A stretch of 64,000 nt of DNA. Origin: Zea mays. Taxonomy: Eukaryota; Streptophyta; Magnoliopsida; Poales; Poaceae. Under the pieces are notes generated by a model. That model ran no database searches and was not told where the DNA came from. It saw nothing but the letters and a program-made list of their open reading frames with translations. The stretch covers positions 99,397,849-99,461,848 of the forward strand of contig NC_050104.1 in assembly GCF_902167145.1 (NCBI RefSeq). The letters run 5' to 3'. Numbering within the stretch: position 1 is the first letter of the stretch; each line of letters begins with the position of its first letter. Of this stretch, positions 34,594 to 45,312 are shown one piece after another. A program made the translations under genes and the position numbers.

Positions 34594-34700
34594 TGGTCCT
34601 GTATCAATATTTAAGAGCTAACCACTATACAATAATACAAATAGTCTAGATGACTGGCTGTAAGACCGTGTGCAATGGTGCCCGCCGTGTGCCCCCTCCC
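34594..34700. other. Unassigned DNA between F and H
   Basis: 107 bases of non-LTR sequence that continue at 49667-49791 and 53075-53376 after removal of H and J. The start (TAAGAGCTAACCAC) and the far end (TTGCTCTTATAA, near 53334-53346) are loosely inverted, so it may be part of a small DNA transposon. No gene. Confidence 0.4.
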
Positions 34701-37700
34701 TGTGGTGGAACTACCCGAATTATTCCAACTTAAGTGCCTAAGCCCTGCCTTAGAGGCTAGACCACACTTAAATGGGAATAACCCGTCAATCCCTCGGATC
34801 TAGTCCGACACGGCCACTGACAGGATCAAGTACCACAATCTCACTCGAAGGTGAGTCACAGAGCAAATACAATAAAGCATAAAACCATACATGTCAGAGT
34901 ATTAGATTATTACATCACCATCATCATCATCGGAGTTTTTGCAAAAGTAATCATCATTGTTCGAAGTGCAGCGGAAATAAACTAACGGTAAATAAATGGA
35001 GAGATGGGGAAGCCTGTCCCATCACTCCTCATGCTCCTCCTCAGCCGAGGCAGGGTCCCACTCGACAGTCCAACCCGGTGGCAAGGTGGACGGCCAAGTT
35101 ATTCCAGCAACCATTTCCTCCAGAGAACCTGTAAAAAATTATGCCACAGCAAGGCTGAGTATACTAATACTCAGCTAGACTTACCCGGTGTGAGGAGTCT
35201 ACTCCTCTACCTCTAGACATGCAGCTGTTTGGCTGTGGGGTTTGGTTGCCAAAAGCACTAGCTGAGTTTCTAAATCAAGATTTTAACTTAGTCAAAGTTA
35301 AGTGTGACTCTCTTAAGGCTAAAAGTGGACTATCTACTCATACATGGTAGCAAGCATTATTAACAATCAACATCTTATCTCAACTCATCATACTTCCACT
35401 TATTACTCAATGCAGTACAATGAATCAAGCAGTCTCATTAGCTGCGAGAAGCAGACGATTCGAATCGAGTTTTTATCCTTGCAAGGTAAACCTAAACACA
35501 CGACATGCAGGGGCACTCCGTCCCCACACATATCAACCGTCCCCATCGATTCCCTAGCAACAGAAAGGGGCTCACCGCCTTGGCGTACAATGCCTCACTG
35601 ACCCCGACTGGCCGTCGTGCAGTGACCGCACTTGTACCCACCATAACCGGAATGGGAGACCTCGTCTCAGGTCGCGTGAGGAGGGCAATCTGCGGGCAGG
35701 TTCACTCAGGTACTAGGCTTACCGATTTACCATATTTCTCGGTATGTGTTTAGTACGTTCAAACGCTTGACACAGGTATCCACACGTTAATCCTTATTCC
35801 ATTTTCCATCTCGTGAACAACCAATCCCCATGGATTGTTGTCCACCAACTAGTATCATGACAGTGTGAAAGTGGGTACAATCAATTTCCTGATCTCGCGC
35901 GAGTGCTAGAAAAATCACTCGTCTTCTACCGAGATCCTAATTAAATAAAGCAACTACTCGACCTGTCATACTAGTATTCATCTCAAAAGGAATCCTGAGA
36001 TCATGCAACTAGGGTTTCAAACAATTCCTACACCTAAGTGCACAATCAATCCTACAATCATTAAGTGAAGTAAAATAGCATAAATAGCAGGTTATGCATA
36101 AAACCGGGGCTTGCCTTCCAAAGCAGTGGCAGGCAGGTCCTCTGGTGCAGGCTCGGGTGTTGGATCTGGGGCTACCTCCTGAGCAGCTCCTTGCTCCGGC
36201 ACGAGGATGTACTCTCCGTCAGCAAGATTACAGTCTATCGAAATGCAATGGACATGTATGTCATGATTATGCAGGATTTAATAATATTATGCTAAAGAGA
36301 ACTAAGTTAAGAAGTAACTTAGGGTTTCTTAGTCATGCGGGGCTCCCAGTGGGTTAGGCTTATTACTCTTTAGGCTTGGGTTTTCAGTGAGGATAACATA
36401 GTGGATTGGTATTGTCTGGATACATTTTAGTGGACAAATTTACAAAGGTTTTAGGATGACATTGATTTACATTATTCATCTTCCTTTCTTTAATTTCCAA
36501 TTAGGGTTTCTAGGGTAGGTTGAACTACGACAGTGTTTTAATAATTTCCAAAAATTCTGTAAAAATTACAGTGGGTTATCGTTTGCTATTCTAACTTGTT
36601 TTAAGAATTTGAGGCTTAAAGTACAAAGGCTAGGCTTTAAACAAAAATAACAATAGTTAGGCAAAATGGGCTTCTTTACACTACACCTCTTAGTTAGGGG
36701 TAGGTTCTGTCCTAAAGGTTATTTTTGCTGGCATCCCATAATAATAATAGGCCTCTGTGCTAAAAATCACAGAAAACTAAGGGGTGGTTATTTAGTTATG
36801 ATTTTCTTAAGTTTAATGTCAAAAAGGCTCTTTCTACTACATTATTATTTGAAAAATGTCAAACAGCAGATTTCATATTTTCCCAAATTCTCCTTAATAA
36901 AACATTAGTTATCCCAAGGGTGGGGGTGTTTTTACCTTGGGGTTATTTTTGTAGAGTTTTTCTAAGTTTCACTTGTTTTATTAAAACAAAAGGGATCCTA
37001 CTTATTTTATACTAAAACAGGGTATGATATATTTTTCTAGTGAACTATATTGAATAAGTATCCTAACAAAAATAGAGGTACTCTCTGGTTCTTTGTTTAA
37101 GTTGCATTTTCTATTTTTCTTACCCTTAAGCATATTATGAAATAAGGGGTAGAAACTAACTTAATGGAGTGGACAGAGAGGTTTAGCATTTTTATTTGGT
37201 TTAGTAGGTAGATACAAACTTCTCAAAATTTTTCTAACCCCAGTCAAATAGTGCAACTAATTTTGGCCCTATTATTAAGCTTTTGGTCAAAACTATAATT
37301 AAATCAGAGCTTTAAAGTTTTCTATAGTACATAGGGGGTTTTATATTTTTCTTAAGTAGGTTACATTATTTAGAGTCTGACAAAATTGGTTTGACCAAAT
37401 TTGGATGAATTAAACAGAAGTTATGCATTTTCAAAGTTTCTGTCCAATTTAAAAACAGATTTAATAAAGGTTTTCTGGAAAAACAGTTTACACCGAGGTC
37501 CCTGGGTTTAAACTAAATCAACTTGCGCAAATCTACCCTCGCGCCACTATTCCCCTGTGTCTCTGACATTTCACAAAACCCCCTGACCTTCTCTCCCTCT
37601 CACCCGCAGTCCTTCCCCTTATGCAAACAATAACCGCGGGAAAGAAAAGGGTGGCGCGGCTTACCGGCGGCGAGGGAGGTCCGGCGAAGGGTGGGGTTGG

Positions 37701-39052
37701 CTCGGGGAGGCTCTGGCGGTCACGTCGAGGTACGACTTGGCGTCGGGGATGGCCGGAATCGCCCGGTCCACGCACGCAGGCGGGTGTTCTCGTCGGCGAC
37801 GAGTGTACCGGCCAAACCACGGCGAACTGGTTCAATCCGAGGGCACGGTGAGCTTCACGGGGTAACGTAGCGACCGTGTGCACAAGGAATCGAAGGATGG
37901 TGGAGTGGTTTACCCAGTCCACGTACTCTGGCGGGGTTGAGAGCTCCGGCGAGCGTGGACTGGCCTCTCCGGCGAAGCAAACTCCGATTCCTCGCTCGGG
38001 GAGCTTCACGGAGGTGTGCACAGTCTTCTCCGAGGGCTGGACGGGGTTGGGAATGGCTCCACTGGCCGGTCTACGGTGGCAGAGGGATTGGGCGGTCGCG
38101 GACTCGCTGCGCACGGGCAAACGGCGACGAGCTAGACTCCGGTGAGGTTTGAGGGTGCGCGGAAGGGTACAATCTAAGTCTGGGAGGGTTTTATAAGCGC
38201 GGGCGCGGGCCATGGCGTTGGCTTGGCTCGGGCGCGGCGCTGGGCATGCGGGGGCGCGCATGAGCGTGCTCTGGCGCGGGCAGAAGGCGTCGAACACGTG
38301 GAGGTGTGTTTCTTCCATTGTTCAAACGTCTCCAGAGATCGAAACGTGCGAATCTTGCCATGAATCCGGCGCAGACCTCTTCCTGGCACCTAGGGCTATC
38401 TCACATGTGTGAGTTCCAATGGAGGATACGCCCTAGATCAGGAGATAGACGGGCGCCAAATCTGGCTTGTCTCACTGCCCACATTGCAACAAAACTGATG
38501 TCAAGAGCTGTCAAACGTCCGAGTCTCGGCTTCCACTTTTTCCAGGGGGTGCCTTAAGTGGTATACCACATTTTTGGTATAGAACCCAAGTGGTTTTGGC
38601 GCCATCTTCAAAGTGAACACGGTTGAACTTTAACTTAGGGTTAGAATTTTACTTAGAGGGAAATAGAGAGCTCTAGCTCTCTCTCCACTTGGAGATTTGA
38701 ATTGGGGTTTCTCCAGGGGTCTTTTTGTAATATTTCCCTCCCCTAATTGATGGTTATAAAGTTGCTTAGGGTTTGGGTAAAAGTTACACATGCTTTGCAC
38801 ACTTGCTCACTCTCTTTCCCTTCTTACCTAGGGTTTTGGGAGATAGGGTTTAGGAGAGGTCTAGGGTTCTTCTCCCCTCTTATCCAAGGTAGTAAGTGTG
38901 CAAGGATTAGAGTAATGCTTCTTATGTCATTGGCAACTTTATTAGCACTTGATCTCCAAGTTCTTATGTGTTGTCCTAAGCCTTTACCCCTTGTGATCAC
39001 AGCTTCTAGTGCCAAGGTGGGCTCTAGCCAAGGTAACACCTGGGGTGTTACA
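34701..39052 (-). repeat. 3' LTR of element H
   Basis: TGTGGTGGAA...GTGTTACA on the + strand. On the minus strand it starts with a tight hairpin (GTAACACC-CCA-GGTGTTAC), has a TATA box at 38196-38189, a GC-rich segment about 38150-37600 ending in a good splice donor (CCG|GTAAGC after 37665), and then two candidate exons at 36234-36115 and 35128-35022. The remaining A/T-rich parts (about 36360-37530) show no gene. Confidence 0.92.
35022..36234 (-). other. Candidate spliced exon pair inside the H 3' LTR
   Basis: Acidic exon 36234-36115 (acceptor ATAG, ends GAAG before a GC donor GCAAGC) and terminal exon 35128-35022 (acceptor TTTTTACAG, ends at TGA 35024-35022). Joined in phase they encode a Pro/Glu-rich segment and a tail ending EEEHEE. 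Both exons keep the phase and splice signals of the equivalents in LTRs J and I. The right LTR copy (46846-46727 and 45740-45634) is also intact, its second acceptor changed from CAG to TAG. No AUG was found upstream in the first LTR exon, so translation is unproven. Confidence 0.45.
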
Positions 39053-39070
39053 GCCCTCCCCCCTTAAAGG
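39053..39070 (-). other. Polypurine tract of element H
   Basis: Reads TTTAAGGGGGGAGGGC on the minus strand directly before the 3' LTR. Confidence 0.75.
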
Positions 39071-39302
39071 AATCTCGTCCCGAGATTTCAGGCAGAGTCC
39101 CTTGGAGGGTGCTTGAAGGTGTGCTAGTGTTGTTTTTCCTTTACACTTAAGTTTCTCTTATTAACTGCTCTTCGAATGTCATCCTCTTTGCAACTTCAGA
39201 AGGAAGCCCTTCTTAAATTAAATCCACAACTTAGACTATCCTTGTTATCTAAGTTTTTCTTATAATTGAATTCAAAGGGCAGGTGGGGGTGGGATTTTGA
39301 GG

Positions 39303-42300
39303 TTACGTACCGACTCCTTTGGGCAGAAAGTCGGGGAAGCGAGAGCGTAGAAAATCCTCAGTCTCCCATGTAGCTTCTTCTGCTGAATGATGACTCCATT
39401 GAACTTTATACATTTTGACCGACCTTGCCCGAGTTGATCTTTCCCTTTGATCTAATACCTTGACGGGGTACTCTTGGTAGGACAAGTCTGGTTCTATCTC
39501 AATGTCTGGTTCCAGTAGCACTTCAGTGGGTAGGCGAACACATTTCCGCAGCTGAGATACATGGAACACATTGTGAACTGCTGACATGTGGGGTGGCAAT
39601 TCCAATTGGTAAGCTACGGGTCCACAACTTGCCTTGATCTCATAGGGTCTAATGTAGCGAGGAGCTAACTTGCCCTTGATCCCGAATCTCTGGACACCCT
39701 TGGTGGGTGATACCTTAAGGTAGACATGATCTCCCACCTCAAATTGTAGAGGCTTCCGCCTCTTATCATGATAGCTCCTTTGCCTGGCCTGAGCAGCTTC
39801 CAAGTTCCTGGTAATAACTCTGACTTTTGCCTCTGCCTCGAGTACTAAATCTGGCCCAAAAATTTCCCTTTCTCCTGCCTGAGACCAATTTAGTGGGGTC
39901 CTACACCTTCTCCCATATAAGGCTTCAAAAGGTGCCATCCTCAGACTGGATTGATAGCTGTTATTGTAAGAAAACTCTGCCAAAGAAAGACACTTGTCCC
40001 AATCCTTTCCGTAGTGTAGTGCACATGCCCGCAACATATCTTCCAAAATCTGGTTCACCCTTTCTGTCTGGCCGTCCGTTTGAGGGTGATATGCTGAGCT
40101 TCGGATTACTTGGGTCCCAAGTGATTCTTGCAGTTTCTCCCAAAAGCGTGCCACAAACAGTGCTCCTCTGTCAGATATAATGGTCTTTGGAATACCATGC
40201 AATCTTACTATCTGATCAACATAAATTTCAGCGTACTTCTCTGTCTTGTGGGTGGTGTGCACTGGCAAGAAATGAGCAATCTTGGTCAATCTGTCCACGA
40301 TAACCCAAATAGAATCATGGTGTCTGGAGGTATTGGGGAATCCTACTATGAAGTCCATGCAAATGTCTTCCCATTTCCAAGATGGTATGGGAAGGGGTTG
40401 CAAAGGACTTGCTGCCTTCAAGTGACTAGCCTTTATCCTCTAGCAAGTGTCACACTCGGATACATACTTGGCAATTTCCCTTTTCATTCTAGTCCACCAA
40501 TATAGAGATCTGAGATCATGGTACATCTTGTTGCTGCCCGGGTGCATAGAGAATTTGGAAAGGTGAGCTTCATCCAGTATTTGCTTTCTGAGCTCAGGGT
40601 CCTTGGGAATAACCAATCGATCTCCAAACCATATAATTCCCTTGCTGTCCTGTCGGAAGCACTTGTATTTTTCTGCCTTTTGCTTGATCATATCTTTGAT
40701 AATCTGAACACCCTTATCCTCAACCTGTGCCCTGACTATCTGCTCTTGCAACGTGGGCTCCACCGAGATATAGCTTAGGTCACCCGAAGAAACAACTTCC
40801 AGGTTCAATCTGCACAACTCATCACACAGGGTGGTAACTCCCACATCCATGCTCATACAATTGCACTGGGCCTTTCTGCTCAAGGCATCTGCCACAACAT
40901 TGGCCTTACCAGGGTGGTAATGCACCTCCAAATCATAGTCCTTGATCAACTCTAACCATCTCCTTTGCCTCATGTTCAGATCTGCCTGAGTGAAGATGTA
41001 TTTGAGACTCTTGTGATCAGTATAGATGTTACAGTAAGCTCCCATCAAGTAGTGTCTCCATATCTTAAGAGCATGCACCACAGCTGCCAATTCCAGATCA
41101 TGAGTGGGGTAGTTCTGCTCATGGGGCCTGAGTGCTCGGGAAGCATAAGCAATCACTTTGTTCTCTTGCATCAAGACACATCCCAATCCGGTACCAGAAG
41201 CATCACAATAAACTTCAAATGGCTTGGTGTTGTCAGGTTGGGCCAGCACTGGGGCTGTTGTCAAATGCTGCCTCAAGGTATGAAAGGCATCTTCACACTT
41301 TTGGCTCCACTCAAATTTGACTCCCTTCTTTAACAGTTCAGTCATTGGTTTGGCAATTCTGGAGAAATCCGGAATAAATCATCGGTAATACCCTGCCAAT
41401 CCCAGAAAACTCCGAATTTGCTTCACTGTAGTCGGGGGTTTCCAATCCATTACCTCTTGTACCTTCTTAGGATCAACTGATATCCCATCCTGAGAAATTG
41501 TGTGACCCAAGAATTTAATCTCCTTCAGCCAGAACTCACACTTACTCAACTTAGCATACAACTGATGATCACGCAGTCTCTGAAGTACAATATGCAAGTG
41601 TTTGGTGTGCTCGGCTTCATTCTTGGAATAAACCAGAATGTCATCAATGAAAACGACCACAAACTTGTCTAGTTCTGGCATGAATACTGAGTTCATCAAG
41701 TACATAAATAAGCCGGGGCATTGGTCAGCCCAAAAGACATCACCAAAAACTCATAGAGCCCATATCTGGTAGAGAAAGCTGTCTTGGGAATATCGCTGGC
41801 ACGGATCTTGATCTGATGGTATCCTGAGCGAAGGTCTATCTTGGAGAACACTTTGGCTCCTACCAATTGATCGAACAGAACATCAATGCGGGGCAGCGGG
41901 TATTTGTTCTTAATAGTCACCGCATTGAGAGGGCGGTAGTCAACACACATCCTCAAACTCTCATCCTTTTTCTTCACAAATAATGCTGGACATCCCTATG
42001 GTGAAGTGCTTGGACGAATAAACCCCTTGTCCAACAATTCTTGCAATTGCTTCTTCAATTCTGCCAATTCCGCGGGAGGCATCCTATAGGGTCTCTTGGA
42101 GATAGGAGCGGTCCCGGGTTGCAATTCGATGGCGAACTCAATATCTCGGTCAGGTGGCATCCCTGGCAATTCCTCCGGAAAAACATCTGGGTAGTCACGG
42201 ACCACTGGGATCTTTTCCATCGGGGATTCTAACATAACAAAGGCACAAGATCGGGTACAACCCTGGTCGGGTAAATGCAAAACAGTCTCGCCATAAGCAG

Positions 42301-43717
42301 GGGAATGGATTTCAATGGCTCTGGCTGCAATGTCCAATACTGCCTGATGCCTGGTCAACCAGTCAGCTCCCAAAATAATATCCACGCTGTCCAATCCTAA
42401 GATGAGAAGGGTGGTTCTAATCACCAGACTACCAAATGTTATAGGCACTTGCCTGTTGATTTGATAAGTGGCAACTCTGCCTCCTGGCGTTGAAATTGTA
42501 ATGCCCCCATCGGTATGGTGAAAGGGCAACTGGCATTTGGCACTAAACTTGGCACTGATAAAACTATGTGAAGCACCGGAATCAAAAAGAACAATAGCGG
42601 GAAAATTTAAAACTGTAAAGATACCAGTCATGACGGGTGCTCCCTCTGGAATATCAGCCAGGGTGGTGAAGTTTAGCCTGCCCTGCCTCACTTGCACCTT
42701 CTGCCTCTTGCCTTGGTTCTGATTAGCATTCTGCCCCTGCCTCTGCTGATTCCTAGGGCAATTCTTGGCATAGTGCCCCGTGTTGCCACATGTGAAGAAC
42801 CTATTGTCATTTGCCTGGCGGTACTGCTGCTGCTGATTGTTCCTCTGAGCTGGAAACTGGGTGCGGTTAGGTGCCTGCTGCTGCTGCTGCGGTCGGATCA
42901 CCCATCGCCCTTGCTGCTGCTGCGGTCCCCTGCCCTGGGTGTCAGACACAATCCTGAAGCGCTGTGGCTGAGCTGAGGGTCCTGCCACAGGGGTCTTCCT
43001 CTTCTTCTCTGCCTGTCTAGCTGTAATGCAGTCCTCTTGGGAGATAGCCATGTTGACCAACTCATTGTAACTGTTGGCCCTGACGGTGTTGAGACGATCA
43101 CGGAGCTTAGTGCTGAGCCCCCTCCTGAACCTATCCCTCTTCTTCTCATCTGTATCCGCATGATATCCCGCATACTAGCACAAATCATTAAAAGCCTGGG
43201 CATACTGCAACACTGTCATGTTGCCCTGAGTGAGTGCCAAAAACTCATTGAGCTTCCTGTCCATGATCCCGGCTGGTATATGGTGTCCTCTAAAAGCTGC
43301 CTTGAACTCCCTCCACTCCACCTCTCGGTCCTCTGGCTGCATAGCAAGAAAATGATCCCACCAAGTCCTTGCAGGTCCGCGAAGCTGCTGGGTGGCGAAC
43401 CTGACTTTGGTGACCTCTGAGCAAACTCCATGGAGCAGTGGGAATTTGGATTCCACCACTCGCAGCCACACATCTGCGTCAAGTGGGTCCTCCGCCCTTG
43501 TGAACAATGGAGGCTGGGTGCTAAGGAATTCCTGGTATGTAGCCGCCGCGGGGTGACGCTGATGGTCTCCACCACCATAATGCTGAGGTGGTGGCTGACG
43601 TTGAGCCAGCTGCCTCAGAATCTCATTCTGCTGAGCCATGAGCTCCTGCAGAGTGGGGGGTGGTGGCGGCGGTGGAGGAACGCGCTCGTTCTGGCCACGA
43701 CGCTGCCTCCCGGCCAT
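39303..43717 (-). pseudogene. Gag-pol of element H, five lesions
   Basis: Starts at MAGRQRRGQ (43717), right after an acceptor-like TTTTTCAG, and ends at 39303. Order: Gag capsid (RTWWDHFLA), a zinc knuckle that lacks its first Cys (FFTCGNTGHYAKNC near 42795), protease LFDSGASHSF, RT with IDDILVYS (near 41645), RNase H, integrase zinc region, core DFIVGFP / SDRGALF / TDGQTERV, and a C-terminal chromodomain (VLDQRERS...KVQWSHHSAEEATWE). Stops at 43177-43175 (TAG), 41998-41996 (TAG for Trp), 41381-41379 (TGA) and 40442-40440 (TAG), plus a 1-base deletion near 41706. Four of the five lesions fit C-to-T change at methylated cytosine. Not functional as it stands. Confidence 0.9.
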
Positions 43718-43747
43718 CTGAAAAACCATATACATGCTTAACACCAC

Positions 43748-44019
43748 ATCTCCAAGTTCAAGATTTCATCGCGGAGAAAAAGTTAGAGCAACATGATAGA
43801 CTTCGACTTCAACAAAAAGACTTTAAAAAGGCACAAATTCTTCCTTCCAAATTTAAACTGATGACAGCATCCATCAAACAAGTTTTCAAGAGAGTTTAGC
43901 ATGATTACATCAATTGTCCCAAATGACTCAACTCTATCTAGCCTAGTACCCCAAGGGTGCAAAAGCTAAGCTAGCTGCGAGGAGTCCGACTATCCAACTT
44001 CTAAGTCTACCCTGAACAC
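43748..44019 (-). other. Spacer between the extra ORF and gag in H
   Basis: About 270 bases, A/T-rich, no supported gene. The end next to gag is pyrimidine-rich (GGTTTTTCAG before ATG), consistent with a splice acceptor. Confidence 0.5.
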
Positions 44020-44889
44020 CTAGTGAGCGAACGAAGCAACACTCAACTCGGGGGAAGGTGGTCTTCCTGAACCAGCAGTGTCCACACTGGAGGCAGGCTC
44101 ATCTCCTCCCTCGATGTCGACATCCTCGTTGGCCTCCTGGTCCTGGATCTCCTGGTGATGCATGTCCAGGTGCTCGTTAGCCTCAGCGAGCTGCTGCTGA
44201 GTGTTAATGAGCTGATCCTCTAGAACCTCGATGGTGTTCTTCCTGGTGCCCACCAGCTCCTCCAACTCCTGAATATCAGTGGATAGCTGCTCCACCTGCA
44301 AGTCCTTCTCCACCATTTCTTGAGACAAGTCAACCACGAGTTCCTCTCTGTTATCCAACGTAATCTTTGTTGCCTCCAGCAGCGCCATCAGATGGGACAT
44401 TGCCTCACCGCGCATCACCTGCAGACGGTACAGGGCATTCATGCACCGTACAGTCAAGTGCGCGGTCTGTCCTGGGTAGATGGCCCAGATATCCTTGGCA
44501 TGCTCCACCCGATCCTTCCACATTGGGTCGTCCTCCCTCTCAGCGGGGAACAAGCCAATGGGGTGGGTAGCCAGCTCCAAAGGATGGAATCCGCAGAAAG
44601 TAGTCAATCCATGCAGAGCGATTGCCTCGATCGTGTCCTCTGCTCGGTATCCGAAAGACTCGGAGTCCAAAGAGCGCCAGCCTGGCTGCAGGGGATGAGG
44701 CTCCAAAGTCATCCTCACCCTACAGCGAGGCACTCGGTGCTTCTCGAACTGCTGCACCGCGTACTGAGGGGGTGTCGTGTATCCGCCCCCCTGAAGTACC
44801 TCCCACAGAATGCGGGGAAAGCCCTCTCGTGCAAGTCCGTCAGTGTGGGTCAGTGCATTTCCGTCATCGGAGGACCCGTGGGAAGTCAT
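44020..44889 (-). CDS. Extra ORF before gag in element H
   Basis: 289 codons, intact, starting MTSHGSSDDG straight after CACAG (acceptor-like) and ending at 44020. No standard retrotransposon domain is recognised. Residues about 25-110 show a helix, strands (RCRVRMTLEPH; WRSLDSESFGY) and a helix AEDTIEAIALHGLTTFC, the same order as the extra ORF of element I. Residues about 170-260 form a coiled coil (LSQEMVEKDLQVEQLSTDIQ onward) and the tail is acidic. It stays open although gag-pol has five lesions in the same copy. Role unknown; RNA binding or oligomerisation is a guess from the layout. Confidence 0.75.
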   Translation of the reverse strand: MTSHGSSDDGNALTHTDGLAREGFPRILWEVLQGGGYTTPPQYAVQQFEKHRVPRCRVRMTLEPHPLQPGWRSLDSESFGYRAEDTIEAIALHGLTTFCGFHPLELATHPIGLFPAEREDDPMWKDRVEHAKDIWAIYPGQTAHLTVRCMNALYRLQVMRGEAMSHLMALLEATKITLDNREELVVDLSQEMVEKDLQVEQLSTDIQELEELVGTRKNTIEVLEDQLINTQQQLAEANEHLDMHHQEIQDQEANEDVDIEGGDEPASSVDTAGSGRPPSPELSVASFAH

Positions 44890-45298
44890 CTGTGTACGGT
44901 TAAGCGTAAGTAAAAGAAAAAGAATTATAAAAAGAACAAGGAGAAATAAAACTCAGCCCTTCTCTAGTTAAATGAAAAAGGCACTGGGGACCTAGTTGGT
45001 TGTTATCTCGTTCTTAAGTCCTTACTCAGTTATCCATTTGCTTAATTAAGAATGCATGCATGCTCGTCCTGAACGACCTCACAACAAGATAAAAGGAATA
45101 GGGAGGAACTCCTATCCTGTAAAAGTGGCCTGTAGGACCTAGTTACTTAGCCACCTAGCTACCCTTCTATTACCCTAAGGCTTCACGTCCCAGGTCTATC
45201 CTGCTCGTCCTACTATCTATCCAACCTTGTTTCTATCAAGTTTTACTGGGAAAAATTGATGGTATTTACATTTTATTGATTCCTCTGTGGTGGTACAA
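44890..45298 (-). other. Leader of element H between primer site and extra ORF
   Basis: About 400 bases of untranslated leader with no supported ORF; A/T-moderate, several short inverted stretches. Confidence 0.5.
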
Positions 45299-45310
45299 GC
45301 TCCGATACCA
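45299..45310 (-). other. Primer binding site of element H
   Basis: Reads TGGTATCGGAGC on the minus strand, two bases from the 5' LTR; initiator-Met tRNA. Confidence 0.9.
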
Positions 45311-45312
45311 GC

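Noticed and set aside
34594..34700. A host gene in the gaps between elements
   Set aside because: The unassigned pieces total about 500 bases, hold no frame of note and show no exon signals.
37533..38318. 261-codon minus-strand ORF in LTR H (and a shorter one at 48326-48826)
   Set aside because: It runs through the promoter-proximal GC-rich segment and across a good splice donor, is not kept at full length in the other LTR, and shows no recognisable domain.
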